A stretch of DNA of 32,186 nt from an uncultured Bacilli bacterium (GTDB taxonomy: Bacteria; Bacillota_I; Bacilli_A; RF39; UBA660), in contig CAQRXS010000005.1 of assembly GCA_948874605.1 (NCBI GenBank), positions 1 through 32,186 on the forward strand, given 5' to 3'. The notes under the pieces were generated by a model. The model saw only the letters and a list, made by a program, of their open reading frames with translations. It did not search any database and was not told the origin of the DNA. A program made the position numbers and the translations under genes. This document shows, in pieces, positions 1-7,800 of the stretch (its first letter is position 1; every line of letters begins with the position of its first letter).

Positions 1-20
1 AAATTTTCTCATTTTTTTAC

Positions 21-56
21 AAAAAAACTATTGACTATTCATAGTTGGTCTCCAAC
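21..56 (-). terminator. Hairpin with T-run plus adjacent dyad downstream of spoVG
   Basis: Read on the minus strand, AACTAT and ATAGTT (26-31 and 41-46) form a 6-bp stem with a 9-nt loop, followed by a T-run from 25 to 21. Immediately before it is a perfect dyad GTTGG-AGA-CCAAC (44-56). This could be a second, back-up terminator of the spoVG unit or a leader element of the next gene, which lies outside the window. The stem is weak and AT-rich. Confidence 0.35.
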
Positions 57-82
57 ATATGCATATTCTACCAAAAAAAGTG

Positions 83-108
83 AAAAAAAAGAAGTCTAAT
101 ATAGACCT
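83..108 (-). terminator. Intrinsic terminator of spoVG
   Basis: On the minus strand a 7-bp stem (102-108 with 92-98, one G-U pair) and a 3-nt loop are followed by an eight-base T-run (90-83). The 5' arm overlaps the spoVG stop codon at 107-109, so the hairpin starts where translation ends. Confidence 0.75.
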
Positions 109-370
109 ACTCTTCTTCTGCTTTATTATAAGCATCTAAGATAGCTTCAGTAAATTCATTACGAACATCTGGATTAATAGGATGACAAACATCTTTATAT
201 TCTCCAGTAGCAGTTTTTCTACTAGGCATAGCGATGAATAATCCGTTGTCTCCTTCAATAATACGAATATCGTGAATAGCAAAAGCATCATCTAATAATA
301 CAGATGCAATACCTCTTAATCTTGAATTTTCTTTCGTAATTTTACGAACACTAACTGATGTAATTTTCAT
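107..370 (-). CDS. spoVG: Septation/regulatory protein SpoVG
   Basis: This 87-residue protein matches SpoVG over its whole length, including the opening MKITSVSVRK, the segment SRLRGIASVLLDDAFAIHDI, the FIAMPSRKT motif and the DVCHPI segment. SpoVG is a small DNA/RNA-binding regulator; in Bacillus it affects asymmetric septation and sporulation, and in Staphylococcus it affects virulence genes. The acidic tail ending EEE is short, as is usual for the family. The start is ATG at 370 with an AGAAGGAGAT ribosome site about 8 nt upstream. It is the last gene of the block before the window edge and follows veg, with the intervening sspF/ispE/purR/yabJ genes of Bacillus missing. It has its own sigma-A-like promoter (412-440) and terminator. 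Confidence 0.95.
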   Translation of the reverse strand: MKITSVSVRKITKENSRLRGIASVLLDDAFAIHDIRIIEGDNGLFIAMPSRKTATGEYKDVCHPINPDVRNEFTEAILDAYNKAEEE

Positions 371-411
371 AACATAATCTCCTTCTAAAGTTACACCTAA
401 CTTATAATACT

Positions 412-440
412 ATTTTAAACCAACTATAAAAAGAATTCAA
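412..440 (-). promoter_or_regulatory. Sigma-A-like promoter of spoVG
   Basis: On the minus strand TTGAAT (440-435), a 17-bp spacer and TAAAAT (417-412) lie about 40 bp before the spoVG start. This is a good vegetative promoter match. The B. subtilis gene is driven by sigma-H; I do not see a clear sigma-H motif here. Confidence 0.6.
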
Positions 441-446
441 GCTCTT

Positions 447-659
447 TTACGCGAGATTTACAACAACATCACCAATAATAACATCTGCATAATTAAAACT
501 TTTTTCCACACCATTAACATTAACAGTAAAAACATAAGGATATACACCAGAGACTACTCCATAATACTGAAAATTTTTATTTCGCATTCCAAAAACTTGA
601 ATAGAAACATTTTGATTTAAATAAGTTTTAATTTTATCACGAACGATATCTAGATTCAT
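447..659 (-). CDS. veg: Veg family protein
   Basis: This 70-residue protein resembles Veg: a helical start (LDIVRDKIKTYLNQNVSIQVF), then a small beta barrel ending in a Tyr-Ala-Asp-Val segment, as in Bacillus Veg. Veg proteins are abundant in growing Bacillus cells and are reported to stimulate biofilm matrix genes; the molecular role is not settled. It lies directly downstream of yabG and upstream of spoVG, the conserved position. The ribosome site AAGGAGG is unusually close (about 3 nt) to the ATG at 659, but no better start is in frame. The protein is slightly shorter than the Bacillus version. Confidence 0.85.
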   Translation of the reverse strand: MNLDIVRDKIKTYLNQNVSIQVFGMRNKNFQYYGVVSGVYPYVFTVNVNGVEKSFNYADVIIGDVVVNLA

Positions 660-667
660 AATCCTCC

Positions 668-1441
668 TTATCTTGGGAAGCCTACATACATCATACCGGT
701 AGAAAGAATACCACCCATTCCATTTGCGCCATATTTTGTCCGGGAAAGAAGACCAACTAAATCGATTTCTTTATTTCTTTCACTCATCGCAAGTACTACA
801 GCAATAATCGCGGGATCTAAACAATGAATATTCACACGTTTTGGAGAACTAGCAAAATTAGCGCCAGCGCGAATTAATTCTTCATAATTACTTTGACAGG
901 CACCTGCAATAATAACTAATTTTTCATGACTTTTTTCATACTTACGAGCTTCTTTAACCGCACGAACAAAATTTTCTGTATTTCGATAATTTTTAAGATT
1001 CTCTTTTCCACCCTTACGAGAATAATAAGCATCATGGCCCGTAATTATCACAATGTCTGGTTGATATTCAATCAAAAGATTTCGAATATGTCGAGCTATA
1101 TCTATTTCCTTAAGTTTTTTTCCAATAGCCATCACTTTATTTTTTTTATAAAACTTTAAACACCGTTCCAAATACTCTTCATCAGCATCAATATGTAAGA
1201 CTTTTCCAGGCAAATAAAAAAAGTCAGAACGATCAGAATCAAGTAAGTCAAGGATTTCATCATCATCTTGACTTCGCTCTTCATTTTGGAATAATTGTAA
1301 ATCTTCCAATGGTGCATCTGCAAATAATCGAACTTGTAATCCTTTTAAATATGCAACTTCACCTTTAATGTTTAAAATCTTAAAAACTACATCATGATTA
1401 TAGGAAATTCTTGTTACTAAGTCTCCAACTTGAAGATTCAT
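668..1441 (-). CDS. yabG: Sporulation-specific cysteine-type protease YabG
   Basis: The protein aligns in character with YabG: an N-terminal segment VGDLVTRISYNHDVVFKI, a central VLHIDADEEYLERCLKFY region, the hallmark IVIITGHDAYY segment, and the C-terminal HCLDPAI and TKYGANGMGG segments. YabG is made in sporulating cells; in Bacillus it processes spore coat proteins and in Clostridioides it processes germination proteins CspBA and SleC. An in-frame GTG at 1450 is possible, but AGGTGA lies 6 nt before the ATG at 1441, so the protein is taken as 257 residues. It sits between ksgA and veg as in Bacillus. Its presence argues that the organism forms, or recently formed, spores. Confidence 0.93.
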   Translation of the reverse strand: MNLQVGDLVTRISYNHDVVFKILNIKGEVAYLKGLQVRLFADAPLEDLQLFQNEERSQDDDEILDLLDSDRSDFFYLPGKVLHIDADEEYLERCLKFYKKNKVMAIGKKLKEIDIARHIRNLLIEYQPDIVIITGHDAYYSRKGGKENLKNYRNTENFVRAVKEARKYEKSHEKLVIIAGACQSNYEELIRAGANFASSPKRVNIHCLDPAIIAVVLAMSERNKEIDLVGLLSRTKYGANGMGGILSTGMMYVGFPR

Positions 1442-1480
1442 AAGCTTCACCTAAAAAAATGTATGAAAAAAACTAGTTTT

Positions 1481-2260
1481 TTATACTAGCTTACAAAACA
1501 ATTTTACAAAATCATCATAACTAAGTTCTTCTGCTCGAGCATTTTCAGAATAATGAAGTTCCTTTAAACTAGCCTGAAGAAGCAAACTATCATATTCTTT
1601 AAGATTATTTTTTAAAGTTTTCCGTTTCTGAGAAAAAGCTTTTTTTAAAAAATTATCAAATTGCTTGATATCTAAGTCAACAATGTTTATTTTTCGAATA
1701 AAACGTACTACGGAGCTCCAAACACGCGGGGCTGGTGTAAATGCCTGAGGTGAAACATCAAATAACTTTTCTATGATAAAAAAATGATTTAATAAAACAG
1801 TAAAATATCCATAATCACGCGATTTCGGTTTTGCTATAAATCTTTCAGCAACTTCTTTTTGAACCAAAAGAGTCATTCCAGAAATTTTAATATTACTTTC
1901 TAAAACATGTGAAATAATAGGTGTTGTTATATAATATGGAATATTTGCAATCACAAAAATCTGTCCTGAAAAAGATGCAACATCACGTAACAAATCTCTT
2001 TTTAAAAAATCATCAAATATAATCTTACATTTTCCGTTTTCAAAAGGAAGTAAAATTTCTTGCATGCGGGAATCTAATTCATAACAAATAAGAGAAGAAG
2101 GTTTTTGAATTAAATATTTTGTTAAAGCACCTTTCCCCGGACCGATTTCTACAATAACATCTTGCTCTGTAACTGAAAAACTATCTGCTATTTTTTTTAA
2201 GACATTCTCATCTTTCAGAAAATTTTGTCCCAAACTTTTTTTTGCTAAAATTTGATCCAC
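1481..2260 (-). CDS. rsmA: 16S rRNA dimethyladenosine transferase RsmA (KsgA)
   Basis: This is the S-adenosylmethionine enzyme that dimethylates two adjacent adenines near the 3' end of 16S rRNA during small-subunit maturation. Visible motifs are KKSLGQNFLKD at the start, the SAM-binding VEIGPGKGALT, and the catalytic NIPYYITTPI motif. Its 259 residues fit a slightly short family member. The start is GTG at 2260, with AGGTG 7 nt upstream; no better ATG is nearby. It precedes yabG, as in Bacillus, but the usual upstream rnmV (ribonuclease M5) gene is absent and a divergent small membrane gene lies there instead. Confidence 0.97.
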   Translation of the reverse strand: MDQILAKKSLGQNFLKDENVLKKIADSFSVTEQDVIVEIGPGKGALTKYLIQKPSSLICYELDSRMQEILLPFENGKCKIIFDDFLKRDLLRDVASFSGQIFVIANIPYYITTPIISHVLESNIKISGMTLLVQKEVAERFIAKPKSRDYGYFTVLLNHFFIIEKLFDVSPQAFTPAPRVWSSVVRFIRKINIVDLDIKQFDNFLKKAFSQKRKTLKNNLKEYDSLLLQASLKELHYSENARAEELSYDDFVKLFCKLV

Positions 2261-2453
2261 TTTACATCACCTACCTATCCTACACGAAAAAAGAAAATGT
2301 ACAAATTTATTTCTTTTTTCATTATATAGTATTTTATTATAAATTAATAGTCATTTTAAAGTATTGTCAAGAAAATGTATAAATTAAACAAATATCTCAA
2401 ACTGAAGCAAACATTATGATAAAATTTATACAAGAGTACGGAGGTGTGTGAGT
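2261..2453. promoter_or_regulatory. AT-rich divergent promoter region between rsmA and a plus-strand gene
   Basis: This 193-bp gap separates divergent genes. On the minus strand there are two TATAAT boxes (2341-2336 and 2326-2321) and a TTGACA (2370-2365), but the spacings to TATAAT are too long, so the exact rsmA promoter is unclear. On the plus strand TATGAT (2415-2420) could be the -10 element for the small membrane gene; I see no good -35 for it. Confidence 0.4.
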
Positions 2454-2744
2454 TTGAAAAAAGTACTTATGATTATTGGTGGAGTTGTTGTTGCAATTGT
2501 TGTTATAGCAATTTTATGTTTTACAGTTGTATCCCTTACTTCAGAAAAACTTGTTTGTGAATCTAAGGAAGGAAACATTACAATTATGTACGATGATAAT
2601 AAAATAAAAGGCTACACTGCAACTGGCGGAATAACATACGATTTAGATGGTCAACAAAAAATTGCCGAAGAAATTGGGGTAAAATCATATTTAGAACAAT
2701 TTAAATTATGGTTCAGTACCAATACTACAGGAACGTGTAAATAA
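2454..2744 (+). CDS. Small single-pass membrane protein with extracellular domain, unknown function
   Basis: I do not recognise a named family. The protein starts with two lysines and one long hydrophobic helix (about residues 3-26), which is either a membrane anchor or an uncleaved signal. A short, probably external domain of about 70 residues follows, with YDLDGQQKIAEEIG in its middle and two cysteines flanking it (in KLVCES and at the C-terminal TGTCK), which could form a disulfide. GTG at 2448 is in frame, but GGAGG (2440-2444) is only 3 nt from it and 9 nt from the TTG at 2454, so the TTG start (96 residues) is preferred. It is the only plus-strand gene in the window and has its own terminator. 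It occupies the place of rnmV. Confidence 0.75.
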   Translation: MKKVLMIIGGVVVAIVVIAILCFTVVSLTSEKLVCESKEGNITIMYDDNKIKGYTATGGITYDLDGQQKIAEEIGVKSYLEQFKLWFSTNTTGTCK

Positions 2745-2771
2745 TGAGTATTTCTCATTATTTATTTTTTT
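2739..2771 (+). terminator. Intrinsic terminator of the small membrane protein gene
   Basis: AAATAATGAG (2739-2748) pairs with CTCATTATTT (2754-2763) around a 5-nt loop, followed by ATTTTTTT. The stop codon TAA at 2742-2744 lies inside the 5' arm. Confidence 0.8.
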
Positions 2772-2776
2772 GTATC

Positions 2777-2796
2777 AAAAAAGACTCTAACGAGTC
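2777..2796 (-). terminator. Intrinsic terminator of the 3D-domain gene
   Basis: On the minus strand GACTC-GTTA-GAGTC is followed by six T. The last codons of the gene form the 5' arm and the TAG stop (2789-2787) runs from the loop into the stem. It faces the plus-strand terminator at 2739-2771, so the two converging units are closed within about 60 bp. Confidence 0.75.
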
Positions 2797-3329
2797 CAGC
2801 CAGTTCTTAAAACATCATAACTACTAGTATTTCTTCCTACTAAAGTTGTAGCCAGATTATTACTTTCTACAAGTAAATCTAAATCATTCCCTAGAACTCC
2901 ACGATCTAAAACAATAGCAATAACTGGTTCTGAAGAAATCTTTGATAAGTTAAAACGTACAATAGATCCACAAGGAAGATTTCTACTTGAAGCAACAATT
3001 CGAACTTCTCCGTAATCAAGATCAGGATAAGTTGTAGTTCCGTCTTTTACATAATAGCTTGGCTTACAAGCAAGAGTACCTCCACACAATGGACAATCTG
3101 CTCCATACCCAGTAATATCTCCTGTAAAAGTATCTTTAGCGCTATATAAATCATTTCGAATATCTTCTTCTAATTTCATCGCCATAGTAGTTAAATTAAT
3201 CACACGATTATCCGCATCATTTGATACACTACTTACTTGAATACCTGTATTAATATTCGCAAGAAACACGACAAACATAAGAATAAAAATTTGCAACAGA
3301 ATACGAACTTTTCTGGCTGTTTTTTTCAT
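2787..3329 (-). CDS. Membrane-anchored 3D-domain (double-psi beta-barrel) protein, YabE-position
   Basis: The protein has a basic N terminus, a hydrophobic anchor (about residues 10-28), a linker, and a C-terminal domain resembling the 3D/RlpA-like barrel. That domain shows a TGYGADC segment, a beta-rich EVRIVASSRNLPCGSIVRF segment, and IVLDRGVLGNDLDLLV, where the acidic residues correspond to the three conserved Asp of the 3D family. Such domains bind or cut peptidoglycan in lytic transglycosylase-like proteins. It lies between tatD and ksgA, where Bacillus has yabE (DUF348/G5/3D), but it is much shorter and has no G5 or DUF348 repeats. The insertion CPLCGG plus a further Cys in CKP could form a metal site or disulfides. 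The enzymatic role is inferred. Confidence 0.8.
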   Translation of the reverse strand: MKKTARKVRILLQIFILMFVVFLANINTGIQVSSVSNDADNRVINLTTMAMKLEEDIRNDLYSAKDTFTGDITGYGADCPLCGGTLACKPSYYVKDGTTTYPDLDYGEVRIVASSRNLPCGSIVRFNLSKISSEPVIAIVLDRGVLGNDLDLLVESNNLATTLVGRNTSSYDVLRTGWTR

Positions 3330-3341
3330 GTATCCACCACC

Positions 3342-3369
3342 TATGATTGTAAATAAATCATAACATAGG
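3342..3369 (-). promoter_or_regulatory. Dyad between tatD and the 3D-domain gene
   Basis: TATGATT (3342-3348) and AATCATA (3356-3362) form a 7-bp dyad around 7 nt. A competing pairing uses CCTATG/CATAGG (3340-3345 and 3364-3369). Both lie just upstream of the GGTGGTGG ribosome site of the 3D-domain gene and no T-run follows, so this is not a terminator. It may be an operator or an mRNA structure; function unknown. Confidence 0.3.
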
Positions 3370-3374
3370 ATATT

Positions 3375-4121
3375 TTAAATGTCAAAAATTTCACGAATAT
3401 TAGTATTTGTAATATTTGATAATTCTTCCAAAGTAATCCCACAAATGTCAGAAAGATACTGTGCAATATCACTCACATATTTTGGTTCATTTCGCGTTCC
3501 ACGATTAGGATGTGGGGTAAGATAAGGACTATCAGTTTCCAAAACAATATTCTTTAAAATAGAAGGAATAACCTCCTTTAAATGACTATTTTTAAAAGTA
3601 ACAACCCCATTAATTCCAAGCTTATATCCCAGTTTAATATAAATATTAGCAGTTTCTAAACTACCAGAAAAAGAATGAATAACACCTTTTACATGCGGAA
3701 ATTTCTTTAAAAGTTCAATTGTATCTTCTGTGGCTTCACGTGAATGAATAACAACTGGTAAAGAGTATTTCTCTGCAAGTTCTAACTGTTTACAAAATAA
3801 TTCTTTTTGAGCCTCTTTATTTTCTTTCGTATAATGATAATCCAACCCAATCTCCCCAATAGCAAGAATCTTTTTATCACGAAGATGACTTTCCAAAAAA
3901 GACAAATGCGTTTCATTATAAATATCTACTTCTTCTGGATGAATTCCAAGACAGCCAAAAACACTTTCTTTCTCACATAATTTTAAAACTTCTTCATTCG
4001 AAGACTGATTGCTTCCAGCAACAAAAAATCTTGTTACTTGATATTTTTTAGCCGTTTCTATAATTTCATCAATATTTTCATAATACTCTTGATAAATATG
4101 ACAATGTGTATCTGTAAACAT
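3375..4121 (-). CDS. tatD: TatD family metal-dependent deoxyribonuclease
   Basis: This 248-residue TIM-barrel hydrolase has all TatD metal-binding motifs in order: TDTHCH at residues 3-8, AIGEIGLDYHY, PVVIHSREA, GVIHSFSG and the late ETDSPYLTP. TatD enzymes are Mg-dependent 3'-5' DNA exonucleases with suggested roles in DNA repair or DNA turnover. The start is ATG at 4121 with GGAGGTAAT upstream. In Bacillus (yabD) the gene follows metS directly; here the 15 kb T7SS island separates them. It has its own promoter just after the island terminator, showing that the housekeeping unit is insulated from the island. Confidence 0.96.
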   Translation of the reverse strand: MFTDTHCHIYQEYYENIDEIIETAKKYQVTRFFVAGSNQSSNEEVLKLCEKESVFGCLGIHPEEVDIYNETHLSFLESHLRDKKILAIGEIGLDYHYTKENKEAQKELFCKQLELAEKYSLPVVIHSREATEDTIELLKKFPHVKGVIHSFSGSLETANIYIKLGYKLGINGVVTFKNSHLKEVIPSILKNIVLETDSPYLTPHPNRGTRNEPKYVSDIAQYLSDICGITLEELSNITNTNIREIFDI

Positions 4122-4155
4122 ATATTACCTCCAAATAATTCAATTTCTTAATAAG

Positions 4156-4182
4156 ATTATAATTCTAATACCAAAAAGTCAA
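4156..4182 (-). promoter_or_regulatory. Probable tatD promoter
   Basis: On the minus strand TTGACT (4182-4177) is followed by TATAAT (4161-4156) with a 15-bp spacer. The spacer is shorter than ideal, but both boxes are good and the position between the island terminator and tatD fits. Confidence 0.5.
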
Positions 4183-4186
4183 ATAA

Positions 4187-4214
4187 AAGAAAAAAGATTC
4201 ACATTATAAATCTT
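4187..4214 (-). terminator. Terminator closing the T7SS effector unit
   Basis: AAGATT (4214-4209) pairs with AATCTT (4199-4194) on the minus strand, with a 9-nt loop that contains the TAA stop of the DUF4176 gene, followed by a T-rich tract. It ends the island before tatD. Confidence 0.6.
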
Positions 4215-4536
4215 CCAAAGAATCAATGGTTTCCAAATTTAATTCATCCAAGTTACTAGCTTGAGACAAATCATTAGAAAGACCTTTTAACTTTTCTAAA
4301 AATTCTTCTGATTCGGTATCGCTGAATCCCTCAAAATCGATTTGTTCAATTTGATCATGGTTAAAAAGCAACACCTGGTCGCTTCCCAAAAAGCCTTCAG
4401 GATACATGCATCCACTATAATCATAAACAATATCTGTATTTTCATTATCTACGGCAAGATATCCCGCAATCATAACTCTTTTCGTAGCGTTTTTAAGTAA
4501 AACTACGCTGCCAATAGGCAAATATTTTTCTTTCAT
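4204..4536 (-). CDS. DUF4176 protein, T7SS-associated
   Basis: The N-terminal two-thirds match DUF4176: LPIGSVVLLKNATKRVMIAG, a YDYSGCMYPEG segment, and VLLFNHDQIEQIDFEGF. DUF4176 proteins are small and cytosolic in appearance and are repeatedly encoded in Bacillota type VII secretion loci next to LXG/WXG effectors; a biochemical function is not established. The C-terminal 40 residues are acidic and helical. The start is ATG at 4536 with GAGG upstream. It is the last gene of the effector unit, 12 nt after the 87-residue gene. An immunity or chaperone role is possible but unproven. Confidence 0.8.
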   Translation of the reverse strand: MKEKYLPIGSVVLLKNATKRVMIAGYLAVDNENTDIVYDYSGCMYPEGFLGSDQVLLFNHDQIEQIDFEGFSDTESEEFLEKLKGLSNDLSQASNLDELNLETIDSLEDL

Positions 4537-4548
4537 TTTTTCCTCTTT

Positions 4549-4812
4549 CTATATTTTAGGATCATAAAATAATACTTCGTTATTAGTCTTCTGGAATTCC
4601 TCAAAAGATATTAGCCGATTATACACGTCCAATATTTTATCATCAGCAACCCCTAAGAATTCTAAAATTCCTATAACATTTTCCATGGAAAGATTAAAAG
4701 GCCAATCTGGAACCTGAATTAATTCATAAATAATATTAAGCTTTTCTTTCTCATTATCTGTCTGAATATATTGTTCCTTTTCTTTCAATAATTTTTTTAT
4801 ATAATCTTGCAT
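4549..4812 (-). CDS. Small helical protein downstream of the effector, possible immunity protein
   Basis: I do not recognise this family. The 87-residue protein has no signal peptide or membrane segment, is charged, and looks mostly helical: a Lys/Glu-rich start (IKKLLKEKEQYI) and a core containing VPDWPFNLSMENVIGILEFL. It begins 5 nt after the effector stop codon. Its only Shine-Dalgarno-like sequence (AAAGGA) lies about 14 nt upstream inside the last effector codons, so it is probably translated by coupling to the effector. A small cytosolic protein directly after a polymorphic-toxin-like gene is the usual place for a cognate immunity protein; that is inference from position only. Confidence 0.6.
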   Translation of the reverse strand: MQDYIKKLLKEKEQYIQTDNEKEKLNIIYELIQVPDWPFNLSMENVIGILEFLGVADDKILDVYNRLISFEEFQKTNNEVLFYDPKI

Positions 4813-4817
4813 AACTA

Positions 4818-7800
4818 TTATTTCAATCCTTTCAATTTTAACAATCTGACAAAATCTTGGTAATCCGCTTCATTATCAAATATTACTTTACCCAAAGATT
4901 CACTATATATCATATAAGTAGACAATTCTGAACTTGCACTAGGCTGAACAAGCGTAATTCCTTCAAATTGAGAAGAAGGTAATGCATTTAGCATTATAGA
5001 CACATTAACATCCTGACTTAAACTTCCGTACTGATTATATATCATATTTTTTAAATATTTGTAATATTCAAAACCATCAGTATTATCTGGAATTTTCATA
5101 GACAAAAATTTCTGAAACAGGCTTTCTTTACTTTGGTTTTGAATAACTTTTTGATAAACAGTAGAGTTTGAAAACAAAGAATCTATTTTACTCTTTAAAT
5201 CAAAGAAATTAAAACTATTTTGACGATAACCTATTTTTTCATCTATGTTATTCCACTGTCTTTGTATTTTATGGATATTTTCAGAATTATTTTTTACATA
5301 TTGAGAAAGTCTTATACCTGAAAAGCTTTTAGGTGCATACATTAATCCAACTGTTTCAGCACCAACTTTACAATTTGCTAAATCGGTACTATGATGAATA
5401 TTTTCTGTAGCATCTGCGATCACTATATATTCTCCTAAATCGATTTCAACCCATTTATGACCTAAATGCTCATCAGAACCCACTATTTGAACTGCTTCTT
5501 CATTAAACCCTGCATCAATCAATAACTGACGAAAAGCCTCACTCCAACCTTTACAGATTATCCTATTACTATTTAAAGAATGTATATTAACTTCTTTATT
5601 ATAAATATCGTTACGAACATCATCTGTGCCACCAAGATAATTCATATCATAATGCATACGTTTATTTAACTCAACATAAAGTTTTCGAATTTTTGACAGA
5701 GGATCAAAAGATGGATCAAGAGTGCCAAGTATTTCTTGCTCAAAATTTTGAAAATTTATCTCATTTTGTTTTACTCCATCAAGGTTTATTCGAGTAGAAG
5801 CTTGTTCCAAATGATCAAAATAATTTATTTTTTCCAATAAATAAGTATCCACTAATATTTCACTATGCTTTATTTTTTGAGATAGAGAAGCTATAGCCTT
5901 TATAATAGGCACATTTTGATAATAACTAAATAAATTAAATTTATTAAAGATTTCAGAATAAGAAACTGTTTCTAAATATTTTTGAATATCCGAAACAAGA
6001 AAATTATATTTTTGATTACCTTCTTCTACATAAATATTCTCTTGATTTAATGCGCTAGAAAGATTCTTATCGTATAAAGACTGAATAAATTCGAATCGGT
6101 CTTTCATTTCTTTAGAAAAGATTCCTCCTTCTTGCATGTACTGTTCTACAAAATAAGTCAAAGCTTGAATTCCAACAACTTGATCAAAAGAAAATTCATA
6201 ATTTTCACTAAAAAACGAAGTATTATCTTTAAAGTTCATAAACTTTTGATAAACTGTTTCATCCATAATTAAATCTTTCAAAAAAGATTTAGATATGGAA
6301 TAGGCTGTTTGCTCTTCGTTAAGAGAAACAGTAATCCATTCACTATCAACATCATTACAGAAATCATTAAATTTCACTATAGAAGGATCTACCTCGCTAT
6401 TAGAATTATAACTTGCATCTGTACTTTTATTAGAAGAATCTTCAATATAACGAATTATATTTAATGCAAAATACATATTTTTTTCTCTAAGCTCATTAAT
6501 ATCAACAATGCATTTTTTTCCCCAACTATCTACTATAAGATGCGTATCATCTTGAATACCCAAAACCGTCATTGAATGTTTACCATCTAAAACATGGAAT
6601 TGGCCTTCTGCATCGTAAAGATATAAAACCTTAGCTTGAGTTTGTTGGCGAGATGGATCGACTTCTAAAATTACAGAATCATGTTCTAAAGCATTTTCTA
6701 TATTTTGGATTAAATAATTATTCAATTCATTTAAAGGAATATCTAAACCTTTTTGCCAAGGTAGTACACCATAATTATTATATATAGCCTCACGTTGCAT
6801 GTTTAAATCAAAATTCTTTGATTTAAGCCATTTCGATATTATTCCTTGTGTTTCATCATTATTTGTAAGTAAATATTGTTTATTGCTACTTGTGAGTCTA
6901 TAATTATTAGAATCATCTGTTAAAGTTTCTTTATTTATAAAACATATTAAGTCTAATAGAATTAAATCATCACTAGGTAAAGTTAAGCCATAATCATTAA
7001 CATATGTTAAAGAATACCCTGTATGACGCTCAAAAACATCTGGTTTATCTTTAAACATATTTATAATAGTATTAACGATAGAAGCATAATCACAAATACC
7101 TGAACTATCATTTAAATTACTTATTAATTTAACTGCATCATCATAAGTTATATCTGAAATTTGAGACTGAACAATTTTAACTAATTCTTTAACCCTAGGA
7201 ACGTCGCGCTCAACCATTATTCTCGGCAAATCTTGATTACATCCATAACGACCTTCGGTAGGAAATTGATCGAAATAGGACTCTATTTGTTTAGCATTTT
7301 CATATTTTGTTTTTGGCTTTTCAATTTGTGTAACTTCAGCCATATCAATATTAGCTTGTTTTGTATGAAATTCATCAGATTGAACTTGTTTGGAAGAAGA
7401 GCTCATTTTTGGAATTAATGACGTTGCATATTCATAGAAATCTGCCATAGTATTTTTTACACCATTTGCTAAATTTAAAAAAGAACTTGTATTTAAATTG
7501 GACACAGCAGATGCCAATTTAGCCTTTACATCTTCATAACTCACATCTACATCAAACAAAATACGGCCAGCTTTATCTGTTTTTATAGAGAATTCACTTA
7601 AATCAATTCCTTTTAAAAGAATATCAATATCATTTTTACTAAAAACTTTATCTGTTGTTTCAAAATATAAATTATACATCTGAGGTTTCTTGTCACGATG
7701 ATCAACGCCTAATAAAATTCTCTCCAAAGTCAAATTAGTTTTAACATCAGATTTCATAAAAGATAGATTTTTGATAAAACCCATTTTCTTTGCTTTTTTA

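Noticed and set aside
926..1159. Plus-strand open frame inside yabG
   Set aside because: It is antisense to a clear conserved gene and its product (Phe/Ile/Ser-rich) is what AT-rich antisense frames give. The same applies to plus-strand frames inside the effector, essC, metG, mfd, recR and dnaX genes.
3340..3369. Terminator of tatD
   Set aside because: The dyad is not followed by a T-run on the minus strand and lies next to the ribosome site of the following gene.
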